A stretch of DNA of 61,234 nucleotides, taken from assembly GCA_029238515.1 (NCBI GenBank), contig JAQWFW010000017.1:1-61234 (forward strand), read 5' to 3'. Shown in pieces: positions 16,694 to 26,943 of the stretch. Below the pieces are notes generated by a model. The model was not told the origin of the DNA. It did not search any database and worked only from the letters and a program-made list of their open reading frames with translations. Both the position numbers and the translations under genes were made by a program. The DNA is from Flavobacteriaceae bacterium (lineage in GTDB: Bacteria; Bacteroidota; Bacteroidia; Flavobacteriales; Flavobacteriaceae). Each line of letters begins with the position of its first letter. The first letter of the stretch is position 1.

Positions 16694-19300
16694 ATGAACT
16701 TTGACAATTATACAATAAAAACACAACAAGCGCTACAACAAGCGCAACAAATTGCACAACAATTTGAACATCAACATATAGAAAATGAACACCTCTTTAA
16801 AGGAATACAAGCGGTGGATCAAAATGTGATTCCATTTTTACTAAAAAAACTGGACATCAATACTGCACTATTAAATCAAATTATTGATAAAGAACTGGAA
16901 CGCTTTCCGAAAGTTAATGGAGGTCAACAAATGCTTTCAAAAACAACAGCAAAAACCCTTAACGATGCTAGCATAATCGCTAAAAAATCGAGTGGTGAGT
17001 TTGTCTCTATCGAAGATTTATTTTTGGCCATCTTCAAATCCAAAAGTAAAATTGCGCAAATCCTTAAAGATCAAGGTGTTTCGGAAAAAGATGTAGAAGC
17101 AAGTATTGCCGAACTTCGAAAAGGCGAAAAAGTGACCTCGAAAAGTCAAGAGAATAATTATAATGCTTTAAAAAAATATGCCAAAAACTTAAATCAATTG
17201 GCACGTGACAACCGTTTAGACCCTGTAATTGGCCGTGATGAAGAAATCAGACGCATCTTACAAATTCTGTCGAGAAGAACAAAAAACAACCCTATTCTAA
17301 TTGGTGAGCCGGGAACAGGAAAAACAGCAATTGCAGAAGGGCTTTCGCACCGTATTGTGGCTGGAGATGTTCCCGAAAATTTAAAAGACAAACAAGTTTT
17401 TGCATTAGATATGGGTATGCTCATTGCTGGGGCAAAATATAAAGGTGAATTTGAAGAGCGCCTAAAATCCGTCATTAAAGAGGTTACTCAAAGCGACGGA
17501 GATATTGTTTTGTTCATCGATGAAATTCACACCCTTGTTGGTGCTGGTGGTGGCGAGGGGGCTATGGATGCAGCCAATATTTTAAAACCTGCTTTGGCAC
17601 GTGGAGAACTCAGAGCTATTGGAGCAACAACATTGGACGAATATCAAAAATATTTTGAAAAAGATAAAGCACTCGAGCGTCGGTTTCAAAAAGTACTGGT
17701 CGATGAACCCGATCAAGAAAGTGCTATCTCTATTTTACGTGGAATTAAAGAAAAATATGAAACACACCACAAAGTACGCATCAAGGATTAAGCCATCATT
17801 GGCGCAGTAAAGCTTTCTTCGCGCTACATCAGCAACCGATTTCTACCCGACAAAGCCATAGACTTGATGGATGAAGCGGCTTCAAAATTGAGAATGGAAA
17901 TCAACTCGAAACCTGAAGAATTGGATGTTTTGGACCGCAAAGTCATGCAGTTGGAAATTGAAATTGAGGCCATCAAACGAGAAAAAGACAAAGATAAACT
18001 CAAAGCGCTGAGTGCAGAACTTGCACAGCTTAAAGAAGAACGCAACTCGCTGGAAGCTCAGTGGCAAAATGAAAAACAATCAGTCGAAGCTGTTCAGTCT
18101 GCAAAATCTGAGATTGAACAATTGAAAATTGAAGCCGAACGCGCCGAACGACAAGGCGATTATGGAAAAGTTGCCGAGTTGCGTTATGGTAAAATAAAAG
18201 AAGCGCAACAACAACTGGAAGATGCTCAAAAAAAATTGTCGGCGAATCAAGATTCTGCACTTATTAAGGAAGAAGTTACCTACGAAGATATTGCTGAAGT
18301 CGTTGCAAAGTGGACTGGCATTCCAGTTACAAAAATGATGAGCACCGACCGTGAAAAATTACTAAATTTAGAGGAAGAATTACATAAAAGAGTGGTTGGG
18401 CAAGAAGAAGCCGTTGCCGCAGTGAGTGACGCAGTCCGCAGAAGTCGAGCAGGACTTCAGAATCCAAAAAAACCGACAGGAACATTTTTGTTTTTGGGAA
18501 CAACAGGAGTAGGAAAAACAGAGTTAGCCAAAACGTTGGCTGCCTATTTATTTGATGATGAAAATGCATTAACCAGAATCGACATGAGCGAATACCAAGA
18601 ACGTCATTCGGTAAGTCGACTTGTAGGCGCACCTCCGGGTTATGTAGGATATGATGAAGGCGGTCAGCTTACAGAAGCTGTACGAAGGAAACCCTACTCT
18701 GTAATTCTTTTGGATGAAATTGAAAAAGCGCATCCCGATACGTTCAATATTCTTCTCCAAGTTCTCGATTAAGGTCGATTGACAGACAACAAAGGACGCT
18801 TAGCTGATTTTAAAAACACCATCATCATCATGACCTCAAATATTGGTGGTGAAATTATTCAAGATAAATTTGAAGCTTCAGCAGGCGATGCATCAGCGAT
18901 GGAAACCGCAAAAGTTGAAGTTTTAGGATTGTTAAAAAAAATGGTGCGCCCCGAATTTCTAAACCGAATAGACGACACTATTATTTTTAACCCATTGAGC
19001 GAAGAACACATAAAATCCATTGTAAAACTGCAATTGAAAAACTTATCACAAACTTTACAAGAACAAGGCGTTATTTTTGATGCAAGCCCAGAAGCCATTG
19101 CTTATTTGGCTCAAAAAGGATATGAGCCAGAGTATGGAGCGCGCCCTGTAAAACGTGTATTGCAGAAAGAAGTGCTGAATACATTGAGTAAGAAACTTCT
19201 CTCTGGAGAAATTAATTCAAATAGCATAATCTTGATGGATGCTTTCGACAACGCATTGGTTTTTAGAAATCAAAAAGAAAACATACCAAAAGAATTGTAA
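16694..19300 (+). pseudogene. clpB: clpB disaggregase gene interrupted by two in-frame TAA codons
   Basis: Read through, this single frame encodes an 868-codon ClpB, normal for Bacteroidetes. It has an N-domain, NBD1 (Walker A GEPGTGKT), the long coiled-coil M-domain (about 400-530) and NBD2 (Walker A GTTGVGKT, Walker [10 protein letters not shown]). ClpB works with DnaK to dissolve protein aggregates. Two codons are TAA: 17789-17791 (codon 366, within VRIKD-stop-AIIGAV) and 18770-18772 (codon 693, LLQVLD-stop-GRLTDN). Both stand where ClpB normally has Glu or Asp and both sit in GATTAAG. There are no indels and the remaining sequence looks fully conserved. Start is ATG 16694 ([14 protein letters not shown]), not the in-frame ATG at 16631. 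It could be a recent pseudogene, a sequence error, or (least likely) readthrough. Unrescued products would be about 365 residues, plus possible restarts at 17864 and 18779. Confidence 0.9.
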
Positions 19301-19345
19301 CAAATTCAGATTCTTTTCGTCTATATAGTATGTTGGTTAGTTGGA

Positions 19346-19388
19346 AAAGCGGTGCTTAGTGTAGAAATACACTGGTGCTGCTTTTTTT
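19346..19388 (+). terminator. Probable clpB terminator
   Basis: AGCGGTGCTTAGTGTA pairs with TACACTGGTGCTGCT through several G-T pairs and one bulge, capped by a GAAA tetraloop on a GTGTA/TACAC stem, and is followed by seven T. It lies 45 bases after the clpB stop. Its intactness shows the locus still has a proper transcript end. Confidence 0.65.
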
Positions 19389-19451
19389 AATCAAAAAATT
19401 ATTGAACAGCATTGAGATATCAATTGATTATTTGATTAGTTTTGAACTGAA

Positions 19452-19913
19452 ATGAAAAAGTCTGTAAACATTCTTAATAAAAAAGCACGTTTTTCGTACG
19501 ATCTTTTGGATACGTACACAGCGGGTATTGTGCTTACTGGAACAGAAATCAAATCGATTCGTGCCAGTAAAGCTTCCATTGCAGAGAGTTTTTGTGAATT
19601 TAATGAAAAAGGCGAACTTTTTGTGATTAATATGACCGTTCAAGAATACGATTATGGAAATCATTTCAATCACCGACCAAAAGCGGAACGCAAACTTTTA
19701 TTGAATAAAAAAGAGCTCAAAAAACTTGAAAAAGAAGTTAAAAATACTGGACTTACCATCATTCCATTGAAACTTTTTATAAATGAAAAGGGCTTTGCAA
19801 AACTTAATATTGCACTAGCCAAAGGAAAAAAATTATTTGACAAACGAGAGAGTATCAAAAACAGAGACAATAAAAGAAATTTGGATCGTATCAAAAAAAA
19901 TTTTAAATCCTAA
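19452..19913 (+). CDS. smpB: SsrA-binding protein SmpB
   Basis: A 153-residue RNA-binding protein that delivers tmRNA to stalled ribosomes for trans-translation. Family motifs are clear: [23 protein letters not shown] with GTEIKSIR, an ESFCEF stretch, [16 protein letters not shown], and the basic C-terminal tail [16 protein letters not shown] that enters the decoding site. Length and ATG start are normal. The DUF5686 gene follows after 12 bases. Confidence 0.96.
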   Translation: MKKSVNILNKKARFSYDLLDTYTAGIVLTGTEIKSIRASKASIAESFCEFNEKGELFVINMTVQEYDYGNHFNHRPKAERKLLLNKKELKKLEKEVKNTGLTIIPLKLFINEKGFAKLNIALAKGKKLFDKRESIKNRDNKRNLDRIKKNFKS

Positions 19914-19925
19914 TTAAGTAAAATC

Positions 19926-22385
19926 ATGAAGAATCTTTTTCTGCTTGTATTGCTATTGTTTACAACGTATGTACAAAGCCAAATTGAAGGCAGTGTTACA
20001 GACAAAAAAGGTGAAGCACTCCCTTACGTCAATATTTTTATTGAAAATACCTACAAGGGCACCACCTCAAATGAAGATGGTCAGTATGAACTAAACATTT
20101 CACAACCTGGAAATTATACCATTGTTTTTCAGTTTTTAGGATATAAAACACTGACCAAACTTATTGAAGTAGAAACATTTCCATTTGTGTTAGATGTGGT
20201 CTTGGAAGAAGAAAACATCAACCTAAAAGAAGTCGTTATTAATGCTCAGGAAAATCCAGCCAACCGCATCATTAGAGCGGCCATCGCGAAACGTAAATTC
20301 TACTTAGAAAAGTTAAATGCCTTTACAGCAGATTTTTATTCTAAAGGCGTAATCCGAATTATTGATGCACCAGAAAAATTTATGGGGCAGGAACTTGGAG
20401 ATTTTGATGGTGCTTTGGATTCTACGAGGACAGGAATTTTGTACCTCTCCGAAACCATGTCCAAAATAAAATATTTAAAACCAGAGCTTTTTGAAACAGT
20501 TACAGCATCTAAAATCAGTGGAGATTCTAATGGAATGAGTTTCAATTCGGCTATGGATGTTGATTTTAATTTGTACAACAATACAGTAAACTTCAACAAT
20601 GATATTAATTCACCTATTGCAGACTATGCTTTTAATTATTACAAATACAAATTGGAAGGAGAATTTTATGATGATGAAGGACATTTAATCCATAAAATAA
20701 ACATCATTCCAAAACGCGAAAACGATCGTGTTTTCTCTGGAAGCATTTATATTGTAGAAGATACTTGGGCATTATATGGTATCGATATTAAGGTCAAGGG
20801 AAATCAAATTCAAATCCCCCCCGCTGATACCATTCGGATTCGTCAAAACTTGACTTTTGACAGCCCTACAGAACAGTGGTTGATTCGCGCACAAACTATT
20901 GATTTTGACTACAGTTTTTTTGGATTTAAAGGCGATGGAAGTTTTGTAGCCAACTACACCAATTACGATTTAAATCCAATAACAGAAGTTCAAAAAAATA
21001 AAAATGAAATTTTAATTTTTGAAAAGAATGCCAACAAAAAAGACGATACCTACTGGGGAGATGTACGCCCTGTACCCCTTACCCAAGAAGAATCTAAAGA
21101 TTATATACGCCGCGATAGTATCGAAACCAAACGATCTTCTAAAGTTTATCTCGACTCTATAGACCAAAAAAATAATCGGTTCAAAATTTTAGATGTATTG
21201 ACAGGGTATAGTTTTAATGATTCATATAATAAAAAAAGTTTTAGCATCTCTGGTCCACTGGAAGGTGTTCATTTCAATACTGTTCAAGGATATAATGTCT
21301 CGGTCAATACTAATTTCACGAAACGCTACAATGAGTACAAAAATTATGTTTCTGCTTTTGGAGGACTAAATTATAGTGTGGAAACCAAACGTTTGCGTGG
21401 TACATTAGGTGGGGCTTATAAATTCAATGCCATAAACGATGCAACAGTTTGGGCAAATTTTGGCGTAGAAACGCAACAATATAACCGTCAAAATCCTATT
21501 TCAAATCTGCATAATGACATCAGCACTTTATTGTTTGAACGTAATTTTATTAAAATATACGACAGAGAATTTGCCGAGATCGGATACCGAACAGAAGTAT
21601 TCAATGGACTACGCCTCTCAACACGATTGGCTTACGAAAACAGAAAAGCATTATTCAATACCACAAATTACACCCTAAGACCTATTGATGATATACGCTA
21701 TACGAGTAACAATCCTTTAGCACCTGACAACTTCGGTACAGCTCCATTTATAAACCATGATTTAATTAAATTTAATCTGGGGTTAGACATCCAGTTTGGT
21801 GAGAAATTTATGAGCTATCCAGATATGAAATTCAATATCAGCAATGATGATTATCCAAAACTAAATTTCAACTACGAAAAAGGGTTCAATGCTAGTGAAT
21901 CGGCTTACAATTTTGACCATTTGACTGCGCGTCTTCGGCAAGACATAAATCTAAAAACGACTGGTATTTTGAAGTACAACTTTGCTGGCGGTACATTTTT
22001 TGGTAATGATAATCTCTCTTTTACTGATTATAAGCACTTTAATGGCAACCTAACCCATGTAAACACAAAAGGAAACTATTTATCTAGTTTCAAAAACTTG
22101 GACTACTATGATTACAGCACATCAAGCGATTATTTTGAATATCATGTAGAACATGATTTTAAAGGGTATATTTTAGGTAAAATTCCTTTGATCAATAAGC
22201 TCAATTATAACCTCATTCTTGGGGCGCATGGCATTGCAACGAAAAGCCAAACTCCCTACAAGGAATTTAATATTGGTTTGGGTAATTTAGGATGGAAAAA
22301 ATACCGTTTTTTACGTCTAGACTATGTACGTTCTTATGCCAATGGTATTTTTGATGAAGCGCTTATGTTTGGCCTTAGTTTTTAG
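19926..22385 (+). CDS. DUF5686 outer-membrane protein with carboxypeptidase-like regulatory domain
   Basis: An 819-residue predicted outer-membrane protein. It has a signal peptide (cleavage after YVQS, about residue 18), then a CarboxypepD_reg-like beta-sandwich (about 20-100: IEGSVTDKKGEALPYVNIFI, ending near VVLEE). From about 110 is the long DUF5686 region, rich in aromatic, alternating strands typical of an outer-membrane barrel and ending in LMFGLSF with a terminal aromatic. Members occur widely in Bacteroidetes; no activity is established. It starts 12 bases after smpB. The stop overlaps the convergent pcm stop by three bases (22382-22385 shared region). Confidence 0.85.
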   Translation: MKNLFLLVLLLFTTYVQSQIEGSVTDKKGEALPYVNIFIENTYKGTTSNEDGQYELNISQPGNYTIVFQFLGYKTLTKLIEVETFPFVLDVVLEEENINLKEVVINAQENPANRIIRAAIAKRKFYLEKLNAFTADFYSKGVIRIIDAPEKFMGQELGDFDGALDSTRTGILYLSETMSKIKYLKPELFETVTASKISGDSNGMSFNSAMDVDFNLYNNTVNFNNDINSPIADYAFNYYKYKLEGEFYDDEGHLIHKINIIPKRENDRVFSGSIYIVEDTWALYGIDIKVKGNQIQIPPADTIRIRQNLTFDSPTEQWLIRAQTIDFDYSFFGFKGDGSFVANYTNYDLNPITEVQKNKNEILIFEKNANKKDDTYWGDVRPVPLTQEESKDYIRRDSIETKRSSKVYLDSIDQKNNRFKILDVLTGYSFNDSYNKKSFSISGPLEGVHFNTVQGYNVSVNTNFTKRYNEYKNYVSAFGGLNYSVETKRLRGTLGGAYKFNAINDATVWANFGVETQQYNRQNPISNLHNDISTLLFERNFIKIYDREFAEIGYRTEVFNGLRLSTRLAYENRKALFNTTNYTLRPIDDIRYTSNNPLAPDNFGTAPFINHDLIKFNLGLDIQFGEKFMSYPDMKFNISNDDYPKLNFNYEKGFNASESAYNFDHLTARLRQDINLKTTGILKYNFAGGTFFGNDNLSFTDYKHFNGNLTHVNTKGNYLSSFKNLDYYDYSTSSDYFEYHVEHDFKGYILGKIPLINKLNYNLILGAHGIATKSQTPYKEFNIGLGNLGWKKYRFLRLDYVRSYANGIFDEALMFGLSF

Positions 22386-23023
22386 GATTTATTTTCGAGC
22401 ATTGGAACAAATTTGAATTGTCCAAATTCATGCTTTTCAAAAGCTTTTGAGCTTGTACGGATGTACAAGGTCATGATTTGTTCTTTTTCGCCCACAGGAA
22501 TTACCAAACGACCGCCTACTTTGAGTTGTGCTAGTAGTGGTTTCGGTACAAATGGCGCACCAGCAGTGACCAAAATTCGATCAAAAGGCGCTTCTTCATC
22601 TAATCCTTGATAACCGTCACCAAAAATAAGCCGTTTGGCCACATAGCCAATTTTAGGCAAAAACAAACTCGTTTTCTTAAACAATTCCAACTGACGTTCT
22701 ATACTATAAACCTCAGCATCTAACAAACACAAAACAGCAGTTTGATAACCGCTACCAGTACCAATCTCCAACACTTTGTGTTTGGGTTCTACTTCTAAAA
22801 GTTCGGTTTGAAATGCTACTGTATAGGGTTGAGAGATGGTTTGATTAGCAGCAATGGGAAAGGCCTTGTCTTGATAAGCATGATCCAAAAAACCAGAATC
22901 CATGAACAAGTGTCGAGGCACCTTTCCAATGGCGGCCAATACTGCTTCATCCTCGATGCCCTTACTAACCAGTAAATCAACTAATTTCTGGCGTAGCCCT
23001 TTGTGTTTAAATGAATCTATCAA
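22382..23023 (-). CDS. pcm: Protein-L-isoaspartate O-methyltransferase
   Basis: A 213-residue SAM-dependent enzyme that methylates isoaspartyl residues so that aged proteins can be repaired. Seen: PRHLFM, the catalytic-loop motif ISQPYTVAFQTELL, the SAM-binding VLEIGTGSGYQTAVL, and DRILVTAGAP. The start appears to be TTG at 23023 (protein begins with DSFKHKGLRQKLV after it). An in-frame TGA stands five codons upstream and no ATG or GTG lies between. The next internal ATG would delete conserved sequence. It is divergent from the Gfo/Idh/MocA gene. Confidence 0.93.
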   Translation of the reverse strand: MIDSFKHKGLRQKLVDLLVSKGIEDEAVLAAIGKVPRHLFMDSGFLDHAYQDKAFPIAANQTISQPYTVAFQTELLEVEPKHKVLEIGTGSGYQTAVLCLLDAEVYSIERQLELFKKTSLFLPKIGYVAKRLIFGDGYQGLDEEAPFDRILVTAGAPFVPKPLLAQLKVGGRLVIPVGEKEQIMTLYIRTSSKAFEKHEFGQFKFVPMLENKS

Positions 23024-23118
23024 ACCTATACAATTTCACACCCAAAATTAAGTAAAGAAAATTGAGATTAAAATGAAAACAAGAAAAGAATTTCAAAACT
23101 TAAGGTTTTAACGCAAAT

Positions 23119-23151
23119 TTGGGGGGATTACCATTAAAATATTTAATTTTG
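23119..23151 (+). promoter_or_regulatory. Candidate promoter for the Gfo/Idh/MocA operon
   Basis: TTG (23119-23121), 22 bases, then TAATTTTG (23144-23151), matching the Bacteroidetes consensus. The ATG at 23168 is 16 bases downstream. It would drive the plus-strand run that begins with the oxidoreductase. Confidence 0.5.
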
Positions 23152-23167
23152 CTCAAAATTAATTGAC

Positions 23168-24127
23168 ATGTTAAAAGTAGGCGTATTAGGTGCTGGTCAC
23201 TTAGGTAAAATTCATTTGAAATTGCTGCAACAATCTGAAAAATATGATCTTGTTGGCTTTTACGATCCTGATCTTGCTAATGGCCAAAAAGTCGCCAAAG
23301 AATTCAATTATACATACTTTGAACAACTCGATGCACTGATAGACGCTGTAGATGTTGTCGATATTGTAACCCCTACGCTATCCCATTACAATTGCGCAAT
23401 CAAAGCCATCACAAAAGGGAAACACATTTTCATCGAAAAACCCATCACAAATACCGTTGAAGAAGCAGAACATATTCGATTGTTGGTTGCAGACAATAAT
23501 TTGCGTGGACAGGTTGGCCATGTCGAGCGATTCAATCCTGCGTTTAAAGCCATAAAGTCTGAAATCAAAAATCCGATGTTTATTGAAACCCATCGTTTGG
23601 CAGAATTCAACCCACGTGGTACTGATGTTCCAGTGGTCCTGGATCTAATGATTCACGATATTGATATCATCCTGAGTGTTGTAGATTCGCCAGTATTATC
23701 GGTTCATGGTAGTGGGGTTTCTGTCATCAGTGAAACACCTGATATTGCCAATGCACGAATCGAATTCGAAAATGGATGTGTAGCCAATTTGACTGCCAGT
23801 CGAATTTCTTTAAAAAACATGCGTAAGAGCCGTTTCTTTCAAAAGGATGCCTACATTAGTGTAGATTTCTTAGAAAAAAACGTTGAAGTTGTAAAAATGA
23901 AAGATGCACCCGAACAGCCCGGAGATTTCGATATGATTTTACAAAATGCAGAAGGTGTGATAAAACAAATTTATTTCAAAAATCCTGAAATTAGCCCCAA
24001 CAACGCAATTTTGGATGAGTTAGAAACTTTTGCAGATGCTATCGAAACTAATACAAAACCAATCGTCACCTTACGCGATGGAGCAAACGCACTCAAAGTA
24101 GCACACCGAATTATAGATTGTTTTTAA
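23168..24127 (+). CDS. Gfo/Idh/MocA family oxidoreductase
   Basis: A 319-residue NAD(P)-dependent dehydrogenase. The N-terminal Rossmann domain shows VGVLGAGHLGKIHLKLLQ, and the family motif GKHIFIEKPI follows near residue 86-95 with the lysine that helps catalysis. Then GHVERFNPAF and a C-terminal alpha/beta substrate domain. Substrates in this family are mostly sugars or cyclitols; none can be assigned here. It is first in a probable operon, with the 3-hydroxyacyl-CoA dehydrogenase 13 bases downstream. Confidence 0.9.
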   Translation: MLKVGVLGAGHLGKIHLKLLQQSEKYDLVGFYDPDLANGQKVAKEFNYTYFEQLDALIDAVDVVDIVTPTLSHYNCAIKAITKGKHIFIEKPITNTVEEAEHIRLLVADNNLRGQVGHVERFNPAFKAIKSEIKNPMFIETHRLAEFNPRGTDVPVVLDLMIHDIDIILSVVDSPVLSVHGSGVSVISETPDIANARIEFENGCVANLTASRISLKNMRKSRFFQKDAYISVDFLEKNVEVVKMKDAPEQPGDFDMILQNAEGVIKQIYFKNPEISPNNAILDELETFADAIETNTKPIVTLRDGANALKVAHRIIDCF

Positions 24128-24140
24128 AAAAATTTTGATC

Positions 24141-25028
24141 ATGAAAAATATAGCAGTTATAGGCGCTGGCACAATGGGCAATGGAATCGCCCACACATTT
24201 GCACAGCATGGATACAAAGTACAACTGATTGATATCAACTCTTTGGCACTGTCCAATGCTCTACAAACCATTTCTAAAAATTTGGATCGAATGGTTCAAA
24301 AAGAAGTGATTACAGAAGAGCAAAAAACAGAGACTTTAAACAACATCACGACCTTTACAGACATCACTGAAGGCGTCGAATATGCAAGTCTTGTTGTGGA
24401 AGTAGCCACAGAAAATGAAGCGCTTAAACTGAAAATTTTTAAGACATTAGACGACGCATGTCCAGAAGATACTATTTTGGCCACCAATACGTCTTCAATA
24501 TCCATCACAAAAATTGCTGCTGTTACCTCTCGGCCAAATCAAGTAATTGGAATGCATTTTATGAATCCTGTACCCATCATGCCTTTGGTGGAAATCATCA
24601 ACGGATTCAATACAGATAAAGAGGTTACTGATTTTATTGTTAACCTCACCAAAAAAATAGGCAAAACACCAATTTTGGTCAATGACTATCCTGGCTTTGT
24701 GGCCAACCGAATTTTAATGCCTATGATCAATGAAGCCATTGAAGCTCTGCAATGTGGTGTGAGTGGTGTACTTGAAATCGACGGAATCATGAAATTAGGT
24801 ATGGCACATCCAATGGGCCCATTGGAATTGGCCGATTTTATTGGTCTAGACGTTTGTATGTCCATTTTGGAAGTCATGCACGATGGATTCAAAAATCCAA
24901 AATATGCACCTAACCCTTTACTTATCAATATGGTAAGAGCCGGTAAACTCGGTAAAAAAACTGGGGAAGGATTCTATGATTACAGTAAAGAACGTAAAGC
25001 TGTTGTTCCAGCTGATCGTTTTCTGTAA
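24141..25028 (+). CDS. 3-hydroxybutyryl-CoA dehydrogenase
   Basis: A 295-residue short-form enzyme that interconverts acetoacetyl-CoA and 3-hydroxybutyryl-CoA with NAD(P). Seen: the nucleotide-binding IAVIGAGTMGNGIAHTFAQ at the N-terminus, ATNTSSISIT, GMHFMNPVP with the catalytic His, and the C-terminal domain with VNDYPGFVANRI and GLDVCMSILEVMHDG. ATG 24141 is chosen over a TTG two codons earlier. Together with the thiolase at 2853 it could serve butyrate-type or beta-oxidation chemistry, but the genes are 20 kb apart. Confidence 0.93.
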   Translation: MKNIAVIGAGTMGNGIAHTFAQHGYKVQLIDINSLALSNALQTISKNLDRMVQKEVITEEQKTETLNNITTFTDITEGVEYASLVVEVATENEALKLKIFKTLDDACPEDTILATNTSSISITKIAAVTSRPNQVIGMHFMNPVPIMPLVEIINGFNTDKEVTDFIVNLTKKIGKTPILVNDYPGFVANRILMPMINEAIEALQCGVSGVLEIDGIMKLGMAHPMGPLELADFIGLDVCMSILEVMHDGFKNPKYAPNPLLINMVRAGKLGKKTGEGFYDYSKERKAVVPADRFL

Positions 25029-25061
25029 AATCGCTCAATACCCCAAAAAATCTAACAGTAT

Positions 25062-26273
25062 ATGGCACACATCAAACCATTTTGTGCAGTTCGACCGAAT
25101 CATTCGATTGCAATGGAATTTTGCAGCAAAACTGTTGCATTGTATGAAAAAAACGAACTTGAAACAACGCTAAAAAACCAACCCAATTCTTTTCTTCAAA
25201 TCATAAAGTCGAATATTAAAAGTCCAAAAAAAACGGCAAGTAAAGAACGCTATACAAAAGTCAAAAAGCAATATCATAAGTTTAAAAACGAAGGACTTTT
25301 AATCAAAGACGATCAAGAAGGGTTTTATGTTTTAGAAATTAATATTAATCATCAGACTTTTACGGGAATTGTTGCTGCAGCTAGTGTTGAAGATTACAAA
25401 AAAGGATACATCAGAAAACATGAAGATACCATTGAAAGCAAAGAAACTATTTTTAAAAATTATTTAAAATCAACACGCTTTAATACCGAACCTGTTTTAT
25501 TAACCTACAAAAATCAAACTTCTATTTCTGATGTAGTTCATAATATTAAAAAACAGCCGGCTACAATCAACTTGGAGATTTCTGATTTGGAAACCCAAAA
25601 ATTATGGCATGTCACCAACAAAAAGGAAATAGAAATTATCCGTGAAGGATTTGAAAATATTGATGCATTGTATATCGCTGATGGCCATCACCGATCAGCA
25701 TCATCTGCATTGCTTTCAGAAGATGAACCCAACGCTAAAGAAGCACAATTTTTTATGGCTTTTCTTATTCCTGAAGATGGTTTAATTATTCAGGAATACA
25801 ATCGAGTTGTAACAGATTTGAATGGTCTTTCTACTGGAGGTTTTTTAAAAAAAATTGAAGAAAATTTTAAAATCGAACAATTGAAATCATTTGAATCATC
25901 CAAAAACCTAGAAGGATTTTGTATGTATTTAGATGGCCAATTTTATTCACTATCTTTGCAAAAGGGTTTTGAAAAACCCCACTCTCCTCTTCATGAACTC
26001 GATGCTTATATTTTTCAAGAAAAAATTTTGAAACCTATTTTGGGAATCAAAAATGTTCGAACCGATGAGCGCTTGGTTTATACACACAAAAGAGATCAAA
26101 TGCAATGGATCAAAAAACACATTGACAATGGAACCTACGCCATAGGATTTGGATTAAATTTGGTGCAAATTCATCAACTTAAAGCTATTGCTGATGCACA
26201 ATTGGTAATGCCGCCAAAAAGCACCTACATTTATCCGAAATTAAGAAGTGGTATAACCATTTATGAATTTTAA
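25062..26273 (+). CDS. DUF1015 family protein
   Basis: A 403-residue protein of the DUF1015 family. The conserved opening is IKPFCAVRPN, and the signature YIADGHHRSASSAL is near residue 205-220; the HH pair suggests a metal or phosphate site. The end has LVQIHQLKAIADAQLVMPPKSTY. The family has no proven activity but is often found near serine biosynthesis or amino-acid genes. Here it lies between 3-hydroxybutyryl-CoA dehydrogenase and yggS, and its stop is one base before the yggS start, so they are cotranscribed. Confidence 0.88.
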   Translation: MAHIKPFCAVRPNHSIAMEFCSKTVALYEKNELETTLKNQPNSFLQIIKSNIKSPKKTASKERYTKVKKQYHKFKNEGLLIKDDQEGFYVLEININHQTFTGIVAAASVEDYKKGYIRKHEDTIESKETIFKNYLKSTRFNTEPVLLTYKNQTSISDVVHNIKKQPATINLEISDLETQKLWHVTNKKEIEIIREGFENIDALYIADGHHRSASSALLSEDEPNAKEAQFFMAFLIPEDGLIIQEYNRVVTDLNGLSTGGFLKKIEENFKIEQLKSFESSKNLEGFCMYLDGQFYSLSLQKGFEKPHSPLHELDAYIFQEKILKPILGIKNVRTDERLVYTHKRDQMQWIKKHIDNGTYAIGFGLNLVQIHQLKAIADAQLVMPPKSTYIYPKLRSGITIYEF

Positions 26274-26274
26274 A

Positions 26275-26934
26275 ATGAATATAAAACAACGTCTTCAACA
26301 GCTAAAATCTGTATTGCCAAAGCATGTAACTTTGGTCGCCGTATCCAAAACAAAACCTGTCGATGATTTGATGGAGGCGTACCATGCGGGGCAACGCATT
26401 TTTGGAGAAAATAAAATTCAAGAAATGGCAGAAAAATACCAACAAATGCCAAAAGATATACAGTGGCATATGATTGGACATGTACAAACCAACAAGGTCA
26501 AATATATGGCTCCATTTGTTGATTTGATTCATGGCGTTGATCGTTTGAAATTATTAAATGAAATAAATAAGCAAGCACAAAAGCACAGCCGTTGTATCGA
26601 TTGTTTGTTGCAAATTAAAATTGCTGAGGAAGATTCGAAATTTGGAATGACTACAAATGATGCTGAAAATCTACTTAAATCTTCTGCATTCAAGGATTTA
26701 AAAAATATAAAAATTGTAGGTGTCATGGGTATGGCGAGTTTTACAAACGATACCGACCAAATTCGAACTGAGTTTAACACATTGAAATCGACTTTTGATC
26801 TTTTAAAAAACACAGAGCAACAGATGCATATTGTATCGATGGGAATGAGTGGGGATTACCCACTTGCCATAGATTGTGGCAGCACTATGATTCGCGTTGG
26901 AAGTCATATTTTTGGAGCTCGTAATTATTCATAA
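26275..26934 (+). CDS. YggS family pyridoxal phosphate homeostasis protein
   Basis: A 219-residue PLP-binding protein of the alanine-racemase-like TIM-barrel fold, involved in vitamin B6 and amino-acid homeostasis rather than a known reaction. Seen: LVAVSKTKP with the PLP lysine, RIFGENKIQE, WHMIGHVQTNKV, KFGM, and the terminal SMGMSGDYPLAIDCGSTMIRVGSHIFGARNYS. ATG 26275 is preferred over ATG 26263, which lies inside the preceding gene. Its TAA is in the same frame as the nuclease gene that follows nine bases later. Confidence 0.92.
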   Translation: MNIKQRLQQLKSVLPKHVTLVAVSKTKPVDDLMEAYHAGQRIFGENKIQEMAEKYQQMPKDIQWHMIGHVQTNKVKYMAPFVDLIHGVDRLKLLNEINKQAQKHSRCIDCLLQIKIAEEDSKFGMTTNDAENLLKSSAFKDLKNIKIVGVMGMASFTNDTDQIRTEFNTLKSTFDLLKNTEQQMHIVSMGMSGDYPLAIDCGSTMIRVGSHIFGARNYS

Positions 26935-26943
26935 AAAGACAGG

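Noticed and set aside
17789-17864. Programmed frameshift in clpB
   Set aside because: All three segments are in the same frame and total length is normal, so the problem is nonsense codons, not frame changes.
16694-19300. Alternative genetic code with TAA read as Glu
   Set aside because: Most genes here, including gyrA, clpC, hutH and yggS, end at TAA at the right place, and no other gene has internal TAA. Any readthrough would have to be site-specific.
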